From: Bacteroides intestinalis DSM 17393
Lineage (GTDB): Bacteria; Bacteroidota; Bacteroidia; Bacteroidales; Bacteroidaceae
Direction: 5' to 3'
NCBI RefSeq assembly: GCF_000172175.1
Contig: NZ_ABJL02000007.1
Location: forward strand, 124,001 to 188,000
Length of the DNA stretch: 64,000 nucleotides
In this document: positions 1 to 8,245 of the stretch, one piece after another
Numbering within the stretch: position 1 is the first letter of the stretch
Layout: each line of letters begins with the position of its first letter
Notes under the pieces: generated by a model
What the model was told of the DNA's origin: nothing
The model's database searches: none
Seen by the model: the letters and a program-made list of their open reading frames with translations, nothing else
Translations under genes and position numbers: made by a program

Positions 1-2103
1 GAGAAGATTAATTACTATCTGTCCGGTACATACACCGACCAGCAAGGAGTTGTGAAAGGAGACGATTACGACCGCACCGCCCTGACAGCACGCTTGCAAT
101 CGGACATCACAGACTGGTTGCAATTAGGCGGACAGGTAAACTACACCTACAACGACTATTCCGGAGCCAGCGTATACGACCTCTACCAAGCCATCCGTCT
201 GAGCCCTTACGGTCGTGCCGAACGTGCCGATGGCGGTGGATTGGAGAAATTCCCCTGTAATGAGGGTATTTACCGTATCAATCCGATGTGGAATGTAGAG
301 AGCGGTACTATCGACGACCATGACACGTATGCCACTACCTCCATGAAAGGACACGTATTGGTGAAATGTCCCTGGGTAGAAGGTTTGACTTACCGCCTGA
401 ACGGTAGCTATTCCGTAGAAAACATCGAACGCGATTACTTTACGCATGAAGGATATTACGTAAAAGAAGGTTCCAGCGACGACCGCTATTCCGCCTCTAC
501 TGTAGCCAATTACTTGGCCTCAGCAAACGGTTACAGCGCACGCACAAAGAACACATCATGGGTATTAGACAATATAGTAAACTGGCAGCGCCAATTCGGT
601 AAGCACTATGTAGACCTGACTTATGTATATACGCGTGACTCTTACGAGTACAGCTACCGTCGTTTCGACGGTTCCGACTTTGCCGCACTGGGTAACACCA
701 ACCTCAGTTACGACGGACTGAACCTGGCAACCACACAGAAGATCAACGGTCTGAACTATACACGCCACACCAACGTAGGTTATCTGGGACGTGCCAACTA
801 CAACTACAACGATACATACCACCTGAGTATTTCCGTACGCCGTGACGGTTCCAGTGTCTTCGGTGCAAACCACAAATGGGGTACTTTCCCGGCAGTAGGT
901 CTGGCATGGACAGCATCCAACGAGGCTTTCATGAAGAATATTAAAGCCATCAGCTACCTGAAGTTGAAAGCATCCTGGGGTAAGAATGGTAACCAAAGCC
1001 TTTCTCCTTACGAAACACTTTCCAAAATCACATTGGGACAGTCAGGAGGTTACAGCTATCCGTTCGGTAACACTTCATTAGTAAGCTGGGGACAGCGCAT
1101 CACCTCGATGGGTAACTCCGACCTGGGATGGGAAGAAACCGAATCATTCAACTACGGCTTCGACCTGGGATTAATCGACAACCGCATCCGCCTGGAATTC
1201 GACGGATACTTCTCCAAGACCACCAACCAGATATTCAACCGTAACATTCCGGTTATGATCAATGGTCTGACCAGCATGAAAGCCACCATGGGACAGGTAA
1301 ACAACTGGGGTATCGAAGTTAACCTGAATACTACCAACATCCAGACAAAAGACTTCAACTGGGGTTCCACACTGACTTTCTATATGAACCGCAACAAGCT
1401 GAAAGAACTCTACGGAGACGGTCAGGACGATATTACGAACTCCCTGTTCTTGGGTAAGTCATTGGGTGCTATCTATGGTTACAAGAACATTGGTATTGTA
1501 CAAGAAGAAGATACAGAATATATGGCAGCCAACGGTGCAGAACCGGGTGACGTGAAGTTTGCCAACCTGGACGGTAGCGAAGACGGTAAAATTACAGCCG
1601 ACGACCGTACCATCCTGGGATACAAAAAAGAAAACTTCCGCATGAGCTTTGGCAATACATTCCGCTACAAGGACTTCGAACTTTATATGTTGTTCACCGG
1701 CATCTTCGGTGGAAACGGCTACGGACAAGCTGTAAACTACTACGCTTTCCGTACTTCTTCCGACGTACAGGGCGACAATAACTTCAACCACGGCTGGTGG
1801 ACTCCCGAAAACAAGAGTAACAAATATCCGCGTATCAACTATACCGACGGACGCTACACTCCGCTACAAGGATATGGCTTCGTGCGTCTGCAAGACCTCA
1901 GCCTGTCCTATACTTTCCGCCAGCCTTGGGTACAGAAAGCAGGTATCGGGAATCTGAAGGTTTACATGGCTTGCAAGAACCTTTTCACCATCTCCGGATG
2001 GGAAGGCGGTGACCCTGAAGTTCAACAAACATTAGGTAGCGGTTACACTTACGGATACCCGTTGTCGCGTACCGTTTCGTTTGGTCTGAATTTAACGTTC
2101 TAA
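1..2103 (+). CDS. SusC/RagA-type TonB-dependent outer-membrane transporter, 5' truncated
   Basis: The reading frame is open from the first base of the window, so the signal peptide, carboxypeptidase-like domain and most of the plug lie upstream; 700 residues remain. What is left is the beta-barrel of a SusC-type transporter, which imports oligosaccharides across the outer membrane with energy from TonB. Visible family features are alternating aromatic barrel strands, the segment WKDFELYMLF-like near residue 555, the SLSYTF strand and a last strand ending in phenylalanine (FGLNLTF), as is usual for barrel proteins. The SusD partner follows after 20 bases in the same operon. The GTG at 52 is only an in-frame valine, not a start. 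The substrate cannot be told from this part. Confidence 0.95.
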   Translation, partial: EKINYYLSGTYTDQQGVVKGDDYDRTALTARLQSDITDWLQLGGQVNYTYNDYSGASVYDLYQAIRLSPYGRAERADGGGLEKFPCNEGIYRINPMWNVESGTIDDHDTYATTSMKGHVLVKCPWVEGLTYRLNGSYSVENIERDYFTHEGYYVKEGSSDDRYSASTVANYLASANGYSARTKNTSWVLDNIVNWQRQFGKHYVDLTYVYTRDSYEYSYRRFDGSDFAALGNTNLSYDGLNLATTQKINGLNYTRHTNVGYLGRANYNYNDTYHLSISVRRDGSSVFGANHKWGTFPAVGLAWTASNEAFMKNIKAISYLKLKASWGKNGNQSLSPYETLSKITLGQSGGYSYPFGNTSLVSWGQRITSMGNSDLGWEETESFNYGFDLGLIDNRIRLEFDGYFSKTTNQIFNRNIPVMINGLTSMKATMGQVNNWGIEVNLNTTNIQTKDFNWGSTLTFYMNRNKLKELYGDGQDDITNSLFLGKSLGAIYGYKNIGIVQEEDTEYMAANGAEPGDVKFANLDGSEDGKITADDRTILGYKKENFRMSFGNTFRYKDFELYMLFTGIFGGNGYGQAVNYYAFRTSSDVQGDNNFNHGWWTPENKSNKYPRINYTDGRYTPLQGYGFVRLQDLSLSYTFRQPWVQKAGIGNLKVYMACKNLFTISGWEGGDPEVQQTLGSGYTYGYPLSRTVSFGLNLTF

Positions 2104-2123
2104 CTCTATTAAAAACACTAAAG

Positions 2124-3914
2124 ATGAAAACAAAAAAATACATATTCATAGCTGCCGCAGCTTCCATGCTTGGCATGACGACGTCTTGTGACGATGAAGG
2201 CTTCCTGACGGAAAAGCCGAAGACAATCTACACCACCGACAACTCGTACGAAACGATTGACCAGGTGAAGGCTTGTATCACTAACTTGTACATCCACATC
2301 CGCTACTGGTATCAACAAGACTACTTCCTGAAAGGACTGGGTACTGATGTGCTGGATACCCCCTATTTCCGCAGCACGGGTAACGGTTACTGTAACTTCG
2401 CCAACTGGTCGAGCACCAACAGCAGTTCCAATAAAATTTATGATGCCATGTTCCAAATGGTGAATTATGCCAACCAATCACTGGAAGGTTACAATAAAGA
2501 AGGTCTGCCCTGGGAGAGTGAAGCACAGCGTAGTGAAGCCTATGGTGAAATCATGTTCTTCCGTGGCTACGGTTACCTGACAATGGGTGAGTTGTTTGGT
2601 GGAGTTCCCCTGGTAGATCAATTCTATCAGACATTGAAACTGGACTTTGTACGTTCCAGCCGCGAAGAGACGTATAACTTCGCTATTACCGACCTGGAAG
2701 CTGCGGCAGCAGCACTGCCCGACTATCCATCGGAAGCCGGACGCGTGTCAAAGGGAGTCGCTTACCATTTCCTGGCCGAAGCCTATCTGGCACTGGCTAC
2801 CATCAAGAGCAATGACACCGAATGCCTACGGAAATCCATCGAATATGCCGACAAAGTAATGGCACTACATCCGTTGATGACAGAGCGTTTCGGTACACGC
2901 AGCATCCCGGGAGGGGGAACAACGAAAAATGGCATAGCTGCCTACTATGAAGATGGTAATGTATTCTTCGACCTCTTCCAGCAAGGAAACTACGATTATG
3001 CTGAAGGAAATACGGAAGCACTGTGGACTTTGCAGAACGATTATACGGTGTATCACGAATATGGCGGAAACAACTTTGTAGGTTATCCCCGTGAAATGTC
3101 TCCCGTTCTTCGTGACGTAGTGTGGAAGACTGAATATGCCGAAAACGGTGCAGCAGCCGGACCGTGGGCTGGCAATATCGACGAAAGCGTATATCCGGGC
3201 GGAAACGTATCAGCCTACGTAGGTGGACGCGGTGTAGCCAATATGGCTCCTACTACTTATGTAATTAGTGACGTTTGGGAAGGCGATTACGAAGATGATA
3301 TACGCAATGCACCCTGCAACATCCGCCGCCAGTTTGTGTGCATGGATACGAAGCATAGCATGTACGGTAAACCAGTTCCTTACGAAATGCTGGATTATAA
3401 TACTCAGAAGATAACAGAATTCTTCCCTGTCTGGACTAAACTTGCTCCAATCGACGACTGGGGATATGACGACCTGGCCGACGGCGGTAACCGCTCTAAC
3501 ATGTATTGCGACCAGTATGCACACCGTTCGGCAGAAACTCTGCTGCTACGCGCCGAAGCCAATTTGCGTGCAGGTGACAAAGGCGCCGCTGCTACCGACA
3601 TCAACAAACTGAGAAACCGTGCACAATGTACAAAACTGGCTACAGCAGACGAAATAACACTGCAATACATCCTCGATGAACGGGTGCGTGAGTTATTCGG
3701 TGAAGAAAGAAGATGGGCAACTTTACTCCGCATGGGAAATGAAGGAATCGAGAGTCTTAACAACCATGCAATGTATATTGCAGACCAGCCTTTCTGGGGC
3801 GGATATTTCAAATCGGACAAAGCTCAAGTTACGAAGTGGAACCTCTTCCCGATACCACAGACAGTGATCGATACGAACACCGGAGCTATAATAGAACAAA
3901 ATCCGGGCTGGTAA
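2124..3914 (+). CDS. SusD/RagB-family surface glycan-binding lipoprotein
   Basis: A 596-residue outer-membrane lipoprotein that caps the neighbouring SusC barrel and binds the incoming glycan. The N-terminus is a lipoprotein signal with the lipobox cysteine at residue 22 (TTSC), followed by acidic residues that favour surface export. The body has the SusD pattern: helical TPR-like segments (YHFLAEAYLALA near 215; ETLLLRAEANLRAGD near 475) and the C-terminal signature of the RagB domain (LDERVRELFGEERRW near 520; LFPIP near 577). It starts 20 bases after the SusC stop, so the two are co-transcribed. A strong hairpin with a T-run follows, so this gene ends the operon. No glycoside hydrolase is seen with it, and the target glycan is unknown. 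Confidence 0.95.
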   Translation: MKTKKYIFIAAAASMLGMTTSCDDEGFLTEKPKTIYTTDNSYETIDQVKACITNLYIHIRYWYQQDYFLKGLGTDVLDTPYFRSTGNGYCNFANWSSTNSSSNKIYDAMFQMVNYANQSLEGYNKEGLPWESEAQRSEAYGEIMFFRGYGYLTMGELFGGVPLVDQFYQTLKLDFVRSSREETYNFAITDLEAAAAALPDYPSEAGRVSKGVAYHFLAEAYLALATIKSNDTECLRKSIEYADKVMALHPLMTERFGTRSIPGGGTTKNGIAAYYEDGNVFFDLFQQGNYDYAEGNTEALWTLQNDYTVYHEYGGNNFVGYPREMSPVLRDVVWKTEYAENGAAAGPWAGNIDESVYPGGNVSAYVGGRGVANMAPTTYVISDVWEGDYEDDIRNAPCNIRRQFVCMDTKHSMYGKPVPYEMLDYNTQKITEFFPVWTKLAPIDDWGYDDLADGGNRSNMYCDQYAHRSAETLLLRAEANLRAGDKGAAATDINKLRNRAQCTKLATADEITLQYILDERVRELFGEERRWATLLRMGNEGIESLNNHAMYIADQPFWGGYFKSDKAQVTKWNLFPIPQTVIDTNTGAIIEQNPGW

Positions 3915-3942
3915 TTCCAACAAAGCCGATAATATAATAACT

Positions 3943-3986
3943 CTGCTCTACAACGGAAAATGATTTTCCATTGTAGAGCAGTTTTT
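3943..3986 (+). terminator. Rho-independent terminator after SusD
   Basis: An 18-base arm starting ctgctctacaacgg pairs with the mirror arm ending ttgtagagcag across a 3-base loop, with one mismatch, and is followed by TTTTT. It closes the SusC/SusD operon. Confidence 0.9.
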
Positions 3987-3995
3987 ATATCTTTG
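3964..3995 (+). promoter_or_regulatory. Bacteroides sigma-ABfr promoter for the FMN-barrel gene
   Basis: TATCTTTG at 3988-3995 fits the -7 consensus TAnnTTTG. A T-rich -33 candidate (TTTT, 3964-3967) lies 20 bases upstream. The promoter overlaps the second arm and T-run of the SusD terminator, so transcription would restart about 7 bases later (near 4002). Confidence 0.6.
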
Positions 3996-4024
3996 CACCA
4001 AATAAAAAACACTTATTCAGCCCT

Positions 4025-4501
4025 ATGAAGACAATCGCAATCACCGACCCAGCTGAGATTGAAGCAATTATCCGCAAATGCCCTTACTGTACGGTAGGTA
4101 TCACCGATTCGGAAGGCAATCCCTATGTAATCCCCATGAACTTTGCTTACCGGGACGGTATCATCTATCTGCATTCCGGTCCCGAAGGCGGCAAAGTGAC
4201 GATGGCAGAACACCACCCGCGCGTTTGTATCACCTTCTGCGAAGGGCACGAACTGGTATATATGCATCGCCAAGTGGCATGCAGTTACAGCATGAAGTCG
4301 CGTAGTGTGATGTGCCACGGAAACGTCCGTTTCATAGAGGATATGGATGAAAAGCGACGTATACTCGACATCATCATGCAGCAATACGTCGACTACGAGT
4401 TCAAGTATAGCGAACCTGCCGTGCGCAATGTGAAAATATGGGAGATCAAGGTAGACAAGATGACTTGCAGATCCTTCGGGCTTCGACCTAGCGAAGTATA
4501 G
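4025..4501 (+). CDS. Pyridoxamine 5'-phosphate oxidase-like FMN-binding split-barrel protein (Nim-related)
   Basis: A 158-residue cytoplasmic protein of the split-barrel flavin-binding fold. The N-terminal part shows the family pattern: a short helix (DPAEIEAIIRKC), a strand with YCTVGITDSEGNPYVIPMNF, then IYLHSGPEGGKV, where a backbone and lysine normally hold the FMN phosphate. VMCHGNVRFIED near 100 is the second conserved strand. NimA nitroimidazole reductases and heme-handling proteins belong to this superfamily, so the substrate is open; nothing visible shows it gives drug resistance. It is monocistronic with its own promoter, and is followed after 41 bases by the convergent repressor gene. 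Confidence 0.8.
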   Translation: MKTIAITDPAEIEAIIRKCPYCTVGITDSEGNPYVIPMNFAYRDGIIYLHSGPEGGKVTMAEHHPRVCITFCEGHELVYMHRQVACSYSMKSRSVMCHGNVRFIEDMDEKRRILDIIMQQYVDYEFKYSEPAVRNVKIWEIKVDKMTCRSFGLRPSEV

Positions 4502-4542
4502 GTTTACGCCCCTCTCGTACGCACGCGAACACCCGCGCGCAT

Positions 4543-5265
4543 TTACATCATCATATTCCTTCTGATAGAAAACTTGACAATCGCCATCGCCTGTATAGAT
4601 GCGAGTGGAATATCCATCGGTTCATGATGCGGATTGTAGCTCACCAGCTTGATGCAACCTTCCACATCGGAACGGTTCACATACTTCACTGACAAGTATT
4701 CGTCGCCGTCAATGCAAAATGACACCAGATACATCTCTCCGTAAATGACGCTGCTGAAACTGTTAACTTCCTTAAAGCCCACAACATCCCCCGATTTCAG
4801 AATGGGATACATACTGTCTCCACTGATGTAGAGTGCTCCGTCGCAGGCAGGTATGTTCGGAATCTGTATCCTTCCCACCACATGCTGATCCTTGTTGGCA
4901 AGCAATGTTTTCAAGTTGGCGGCAGCGGTGATGTCATACAACGATATGCTACGATTATCCAGAGCCTCAACCGCTTTGGGGTTATGTATCATCTCCACTT
5001 CGCCCTGCACTATCCCACTGTTGCATATTTTCGTCTGATGCACAGGAGTTCCTTTACCTACCAACAACCAGTTGTAGTCCACATCCTTCAATTTCTCCAG
5101 CAGCAGCGGAAAGTCAATGCTGTTTCGTGCACACCAGTTACTCAGGGTAGAACGGGAGACACCAAGGTAGGCGGCTAATGCCGCATCATTCCTCAGGTTC
5201 AACACAGTCTTTGCACGCTTCACTATTTCCGAAACATTCAATACTAAGTCCGATTTTTTCTCCAT
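4543..5265 (-). CDS. CI/LexA-like repressor: HTH plus S24 peptidase domain
   Basis: A 240-residue transcriptional repressor of phage CI type. Residues about 10-65 form a helix-turn-helix of the Bac_CI_repr kind (AAYLGVSRSTLSNW, with the recognition helix around 37-44). Residues about 130-235 are an S24 signal-peptidase-like domain: the serine nucleophile is in ISGDSMYP (S151) and the general base is probably K194 (LSVKYV). In this family DNA damage or a partner protein can trigger self-cleavage; the cleavage dipeptide is not obvious here. The gene points away from a 375-base regulatory region with a promoter and a 22-bp repeat array, so it probably controls the rightward zinc-finger/DUF4373/HU/amidase cassette. 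This control is inferred from layout only. Confidence 0.85.
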   Translation of the reverse strand: MEKKSDLVLNVSEIVKRAKTVLNLRNDAALAAYLGVSRSTLSNWCARNSIDFPLLLEKLKDVDYNWLLVGKGTPVHQTKICNSGIVQGEVEMIHNPKAVEALDNRSISLYDITAAANLKTLLANKDQHVVGRIQIPNIPACDGALYISGDSMYPILKSGDVVGFKEVNSFSSVIYGEMYLVSFCIDGDEYLSVKYVNRSDVEGCIKLVSYNPHHEPMDIPLASIQAMAIVKFSIRRNMMM

Positions 5266-5349
5266 AATATTATTGTATATAAGTCAAAATATGATAACGG
5301 TTCATTTACAATCCATTACGCATTTTCTGAAAATTAATTGCTAAAACAA

Positions 5350-5382
5350 TTTGGGTTGTATCCGAAAACAACTCTATATTTG
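5350..5382 (+). promoter_or_regulatory. Bacteroides promoter ahead of the repeat array
   Basis: TTTG at 5350-5353 and TATATTTG at 5375-5382 match the -33 and -7 elements, with a 21-base spacer. A start near 5390 would give a leader of about 250 bases that contains the small ORF at 5437 and the whole 22-bp array before the zinc-finger gene. Upstream (5266-5349) the region is AT-rich and should hold the repressor's own promoter; a near-consensus CAAAATA (minus strand TATTTTG) is at 5285. Confidence 0.7.
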
Positions 5383-5436
5383 CAGTGGCAAAAGTAAGCA
5401 AGTTATTTTTATATCGCAAACAAAAAGAGAAGAATT

Positions 5437-5535
5437 ATGAAAAACAAACATTTCAGGTTTCGAAATAGAGAACCGCCCGCAAGATATATAGATGCAAGGC
5501 GTAGCATATATAGATGCAACACGTTGGATATATAG
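5437..5535 (+). CDS. Possible 32-residue leader peptide running into the repeat array
   Basis: An ATG at 5437 has a good purine-rich site just upstream (aaaaagagaagaatt) and opens a 32-codon frame that ends at TAG 5533-5535. Its first half (MKNKHFRFRNREPPA) is unique; the second half is encoded by the first two and a half units of the 22-bp array. The peptide is very basic. It could be a real small protein, an upstream ORF that controls the downstream gene, or chance. I do not recognise a family. Confidence 0.4.
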   Translation: MKNKHFRFRNREPPARYIDARRSIYRCNTLDI

Positions 5536-5636
5536 ATGCTACACACAGGATATATAGATGCTACACACAGGATATATAGATGCTACACGACAGATATATA
5601 TACTCAGTCAACAGGATATACTTACTAAGAACATTT
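5483..5636. repeat. 22-bp tandem array, seven units (array 1)
   Basis: Units start at 5483, 5505, 5527, 5549, 5571, 5593 and 5615, exactly 22 bases apart. The core is gatatatagatgctac followed by acacag; units 3 and 4 are identical, and units 1, 2, 5, 6 and 7 diverge progressively. The array ends 4 bases before the ATG of the zinc-finger gene and lies downstream of the promoter at 5350-5382, so it would be transcribed as 5' leader. There are no unique spacers, so this is not CRISPR. Confidence 0.95.
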
Positions 5637-5640
5637 CACT

Positions 5641-5973
5641 ATGGAACAGACACTTACCCCTACCTTATACACTTGTAGATATTGCTTGAAGGAACTTCCC
5701 GCCGAAGCCTTCTACATAGACAAACGTACCCGGAAACCGGAAAGTCGCTGCAAAGCATGCCGCAGCGCCGCCTATAGAAAACGCTACGTAGATTCGCGCT
5801 TTGTGAACATCGCTTCACACACTCCCCTCCTAATCACCGACATACAAGATCAGAAGCGGCGTATGACCCTCATTCTGCATGCCCTCCAAGTGGTGAAAGA
5901 GAGCGTAATCCGCAAACGAAGAAAACTCATCGAAGCTGACCTTCACCAAGAATCATTAATTATTAATCATTAA
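5641..5973 (+). CDS. Small zinc-ribbon protein, unknown function
   Basis: A 110-residue protein with two CxxC pairs (C12/C15 and C37/C40), which should bind one zinc ion. The spacing and the sequence between them (ELPAEAFYIDKRTRKPESRC) resemble the zinc ribbons common in phage proteins and next to HNH nucleases, but no HNH motif is present. The C-terminal half is a basic helix (RRMTLILHALQVVKESVIRKRRK) that could contact nucleic acid. The gene lies directly after the 22-bp array and 11 bases before the DUF4373 gene, so it is part of that operon. Function is unknown. Confidence 0.75.
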   Translation: MEQTLTPTLYTCRYCLKELPAEAFYIDKRTRKPESRCKACRSAAYRKRYVDSRFVNIASHTPLLITDIQDQKRRMTLILHALQVVKESVIRKRRKLIEADLHQESLIINH

Positions 5974-5984
5974 TAACCACCACC

Positions 5985-7019
5985 ATGTCCAGAATCAAAA
6001 AACGGGGACTCGATTATTTCCCCGTCGACATCGGCTTCATGAACGACCGCCTCGTGCGCCGTATCATGAAGCGCGAAGGCGAAGGTGCCCTCGCCACCTT
6101 AATGTGCGCCTTCTCCTGCATCTACGGCGGCGAAGGCTACTATGTCCATGCCGACGACCTCTTCTACGACGACCTCTCCGCCAACCTCTACAATCAGTCG
6201 GCCGCCGATGTGAAACGCATCCTCGGCCTCGCCATTGAGTATGGTATCTTCCATCCCGGTATTTTCAGACAATACGGTGTGCTCACCAGCGGAGAAATAC
6301 AAAGCCAATACCTCTTCAGCACCAAACGCCGCAAGTCCAGCGTTATAGACGAGCGATTCCGTATCAGCAACGGAAGAAAGGAAGAGCCAAAGGAAGTGAC
6401 TCCAGAAAAGACAGAAGAAGAAACCAAGGGAGAGCTCGAAGCTGTTACAACTGAATGCCAACACATTACTGCCGGCAAAAAAGAAATAGCTTCTTCCGAA
6501 AAGAATGAAATGGAAGAAAATAATGTAACATTTAAGTTCCAAAATGAAACATCCGGTACACATAGCATAGCACAGAATAGCATAGCACAGAATAGAAAAG
6601 AATATCCCCTCCTCAATAGTTCCCCCGGCGGGGGAACTCAGAACGCGGACTTGAAGTCCGCGGAGGAAAGGGAGGAGGAGATTCTGTTTTCACAAAGAGA
6701 AGCGGGTTCGGAAGATGCCGTACTCAAAGAAATGTCTTCAAAAAAAGCCTCTTGCAATCGCCCGCCTCGCAAGAAATGGACCGATGACGATATCTCACGC
6801 CTGCAACCGCCCCAGGACGGACTAAAACGCAATCTGGACGGACTGGTCTTTAATCTCCGACAGCACCACATCACACAGCAGGAACAGTACGCCATCATCC
6901 TCAAGAGCAACTTCGGCATTATCGGACATCCCATCTGGAAAGGTTTCTTCGACCTGCGCGAAAGCCACGGAAAAATACGCTTCCCGGGAAAGTACCTGCT
7001 GAGCTTGTGCGTGAAATAA
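5985..7019 (+). CDS. DUF4373 (Lin1244/Lin1753-like) protein of a phage-like cassette
   Basis: A 344-residue protein. Residues about 5-115 match the DUF4373 / Lin1244-Lin1753 N-terminal pattern (GLDYFPVDIGFMND, then FSCIYGGEGYY and ILGLAIEYGIF), a winged-helix-like domain found in replication-type proteins of phages and mobile elements of Firmicutes and Bacteroidota. The middle (about 125-255) is a charged low-complexity linker with a 15-bp direct repeat coding SIAQN twice and two perfect DNA palindromes (see 6619-6662). The C-terminus (about 260-344) is a conserved basic domain. A role in DNA binding or replication control is inferred from the family; no enzyme motif is visible. It sits between the zinc-ribbon and HU-like genes. 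Confidence 0.75.
   Translation: MSRIKKRGLDYFPVDIGFMNDRLVRRIMKREGEGALATLMCAFSCIYGGEGYYVHADDLFYDDLSANLYNQSAADVKRILGLAIEYGIFHPGIFRQYGVLTSGEIQSQYLFSTKRRKSSVIDERFRISNGRKEEPKEVTPEKTEEETKGELEAVTTECQHITAGKKEIASSEKNEMEENNVTFKFQNETSGTHSIAQNSIAQNRKEYPLLNSSPGGGTQNADLKSAEEREEEILFSQREAGSEDAVLKEMSSKKASCNRPPRKKWTDDDISRLQPPQDGLKRNLDGLVFNLRQHHITQQEQYAIILKSNFGIIGHPIWKGFFDLRESHGKIRFPGKYLLSLCVK
6619..6662. repeat. Two adjacent perfect palindromes inside the DUF4373 gene
   Basis: gttcccccggcgggggaac (6619-6637) and cgcggacttgaagtccgcg (6644-6662) are each perfect 19-base palindromes, 6 bases apart. They are GC-rich, unlike the A-rich linker around them, and encode SSPGGGTQNADLKSAE. They look like an inserted palindromic unit that kept the frame. 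Confidence 0.85.
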
Positions 7020-7083
7020 GACAGGTTACACATCGCAAATAATTCAAAAACACTTTCTGATAAAAAACGGATAAATTCACTTT

Positions 7084-7111
7084 TTAGTTCACAAAAGAAG
7101 TCTTACATTTG
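7084..7111 (+). promoter_or_regulatory. Promoter for the HU-like gene
   Basis: TACATTTG at 7104-7111 fits the -7 consensus TAnnTTTG perfectly; a T-rich -33 candidate lies around 7081-7088. The start site would be near 7118, which places the leader inside the apparent upstream extension of the HU-like frame and supports the later start at 7179. Confidence 0.65.
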
Positions 7112-7178
7112 CAATGTGGTTAAGCTTAAGACACAAAAATCAAACATTTTTATTAACAATTTAAAACCAATGCAAATT

Positions 7179-7664
7179 ATGCCAGTATTTTATAAAGCAG
7201 CCCAATCTATTTTAGAAAACAAAGCCGGCAAGAAACTATTTTACCCGCGTATTGTACTGAAAGGCAACGTAACTACCGATCAGATTGCCCGTGAGATTGC
7301 AGAATACTCTTCCCTCTCCAAAGGCGACACTAAGAACACGATCGACAACCTGGTGAGAGTAATGACCACTCATCTGCAATCTTCAGAAAGCGTCACCCTG
7401 GATGGCTTCGGCACATTCCGTATGACCATGAAATCCAATGGAAAAGGCGTGGAAGCCGCCGACAAGGTTTCGGCAGCACAAGCCACTCTGACGGTACGCT
7501 TCCTGCCCAGCTACACCAAAAATCCCGACCGCACCGTAGCCACCCGCTCCATGGTGACAGGTGTCAAATGCCTCCCTTACAACTCCAAAGTAACCGGAAA
7601 CGGTTCCGGTGGTGGCAGCAGCAGTGGTGGCGACGGCGGAATCGAGGATAATCCGCTGGACTAA
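7179..7664 (+). CDS. HU/IHF-like DNA-binding protein
   Basis: A 161-residue nucleoid-type protein. Residues about 5-115 follow the Bacteroidota HU-related family: FYPRIVLKGNVTTDQIAREIAE, then a helical body, DGFGTFRMTMKSNGKGV (the beta-arm base) and LTVRFLPS. The tail from about 145 is rich in Gly and Ser (GNGSGGGSSSGGDGG) and ends in acidic residues, as is common in this family. The frame is open further upstream to 7116, but the promoter lies just there, so 7179 (MPVFYKAAQS) is preferred; 7170 is an alternative. It sits between the DUF4373 and amidase genes of the phage-like cassette. It likely bends or coats DNA; the target is unknown. Confidence 0.85.
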   Translation: MPVFYKAAQSILENKAGKKLFYPRIVLKGNVTTDQIAREIAEYSSLSKGDTKNTIDNLVRVMTTHLQSSESVTLDGFGTFRMTMKSNGKGVEAADKVSAAQATLTVRFLPSYTKNPDRTVATRSMVTGVKCLPYNSKVTGNGSGGGSSSGGDGGIEDNPLD

Positions 7665-7783
7665 ACGCCAATGTACCTCCGCAACTCATCTACGTCCAAC
7701 AACACGTGCACAATACTAATACTACGGCTTAGCCAAACTATTCACTATTTTACTAACTAAACTATTTTAATCCAAAAAGAATC

Positions 7784-8224
7784 ATGAGAAGTATCAACTT
7801 AATCGTGGTGCATTGTAGCGCCACCCGGGCAGATCATGCCCTCACGACAGAAGAACTGGAAACCATTCATCGCCGTCGCGGCTTCCGTGGCATCGGCTAC
7901 CACTATTACATCCGTCGGGATGGCACTGTAGCCAACACCCGTCCCCTGGAGCTTATCGGTGCACATGCAAAGGGGCATAATGCTCATTCAATAGGCCTTT
8001 GCTACGAAGGCGGGCTGGACTGTAACGGACATCCTGCAGATACCCGTACGCCGGAACAAAAAAGTGCGCTCCGCCTGCTGGTGCACCAGTTGTTGAAACG
8101 GTACAGGAACAGCTACGTCTGCGGGCACCGCGACCTTAGTCCGGACCTGAACGGGAACGGGGTGATAGAACCGGAAGAGTGGGTGAAAGTATGCCCGTGC
8201 TTCGAGGTAGGAAAGGAATTATAA
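7784..8224 (+). CDS. N-acetylmuramoyl-L-alanine amidase, T7-lysozyme (Amidase_2) type
   Basis: A 146-residue zinc amidase that cuts the bond between MurNAc and the first peptide residue of peptidoglycan. Zinc ligands are visible: H10 in VVHCSAT, the histidine of CGHRDLSPD and the cysteine of KVCPCF. The central tyrosine/lysine region (IGYHYYIRRDGTV) also fits. The length is that of a minimal single-domain amidase. There is no signal peptide, so it needs a holin-like route or cell lysis to reach the wall, as phage lysozymes do. It is followed after 21 bases by the smalltalk gene, a usual neighbour in Bacteroides. The pairing suggests a lysis or phage-remnant module. Confidence 0.92.
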   Translation: MRSINLIVVHCSATRADHALTTEELETIHRRRGFRGIGYHYYIRRDGTVANTRPLELIGAHAKGHNAHSIGLCYEGGLDCNGHPADTRTPEQKSALRLLVHQLLKRYRNSYVCGHRDLSPDLNGNGVIEPEEWVKVCPCFEVGKEL

Positions 8225-8245
8225 ACAATTAAAACATTAAACATT

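Noticed and set aside
1..2103. The GTG at 52 as the start of the SusC gene
   Set aside because: The frame is open and SusC-like from base 1, so the true start lies upstream of the window.
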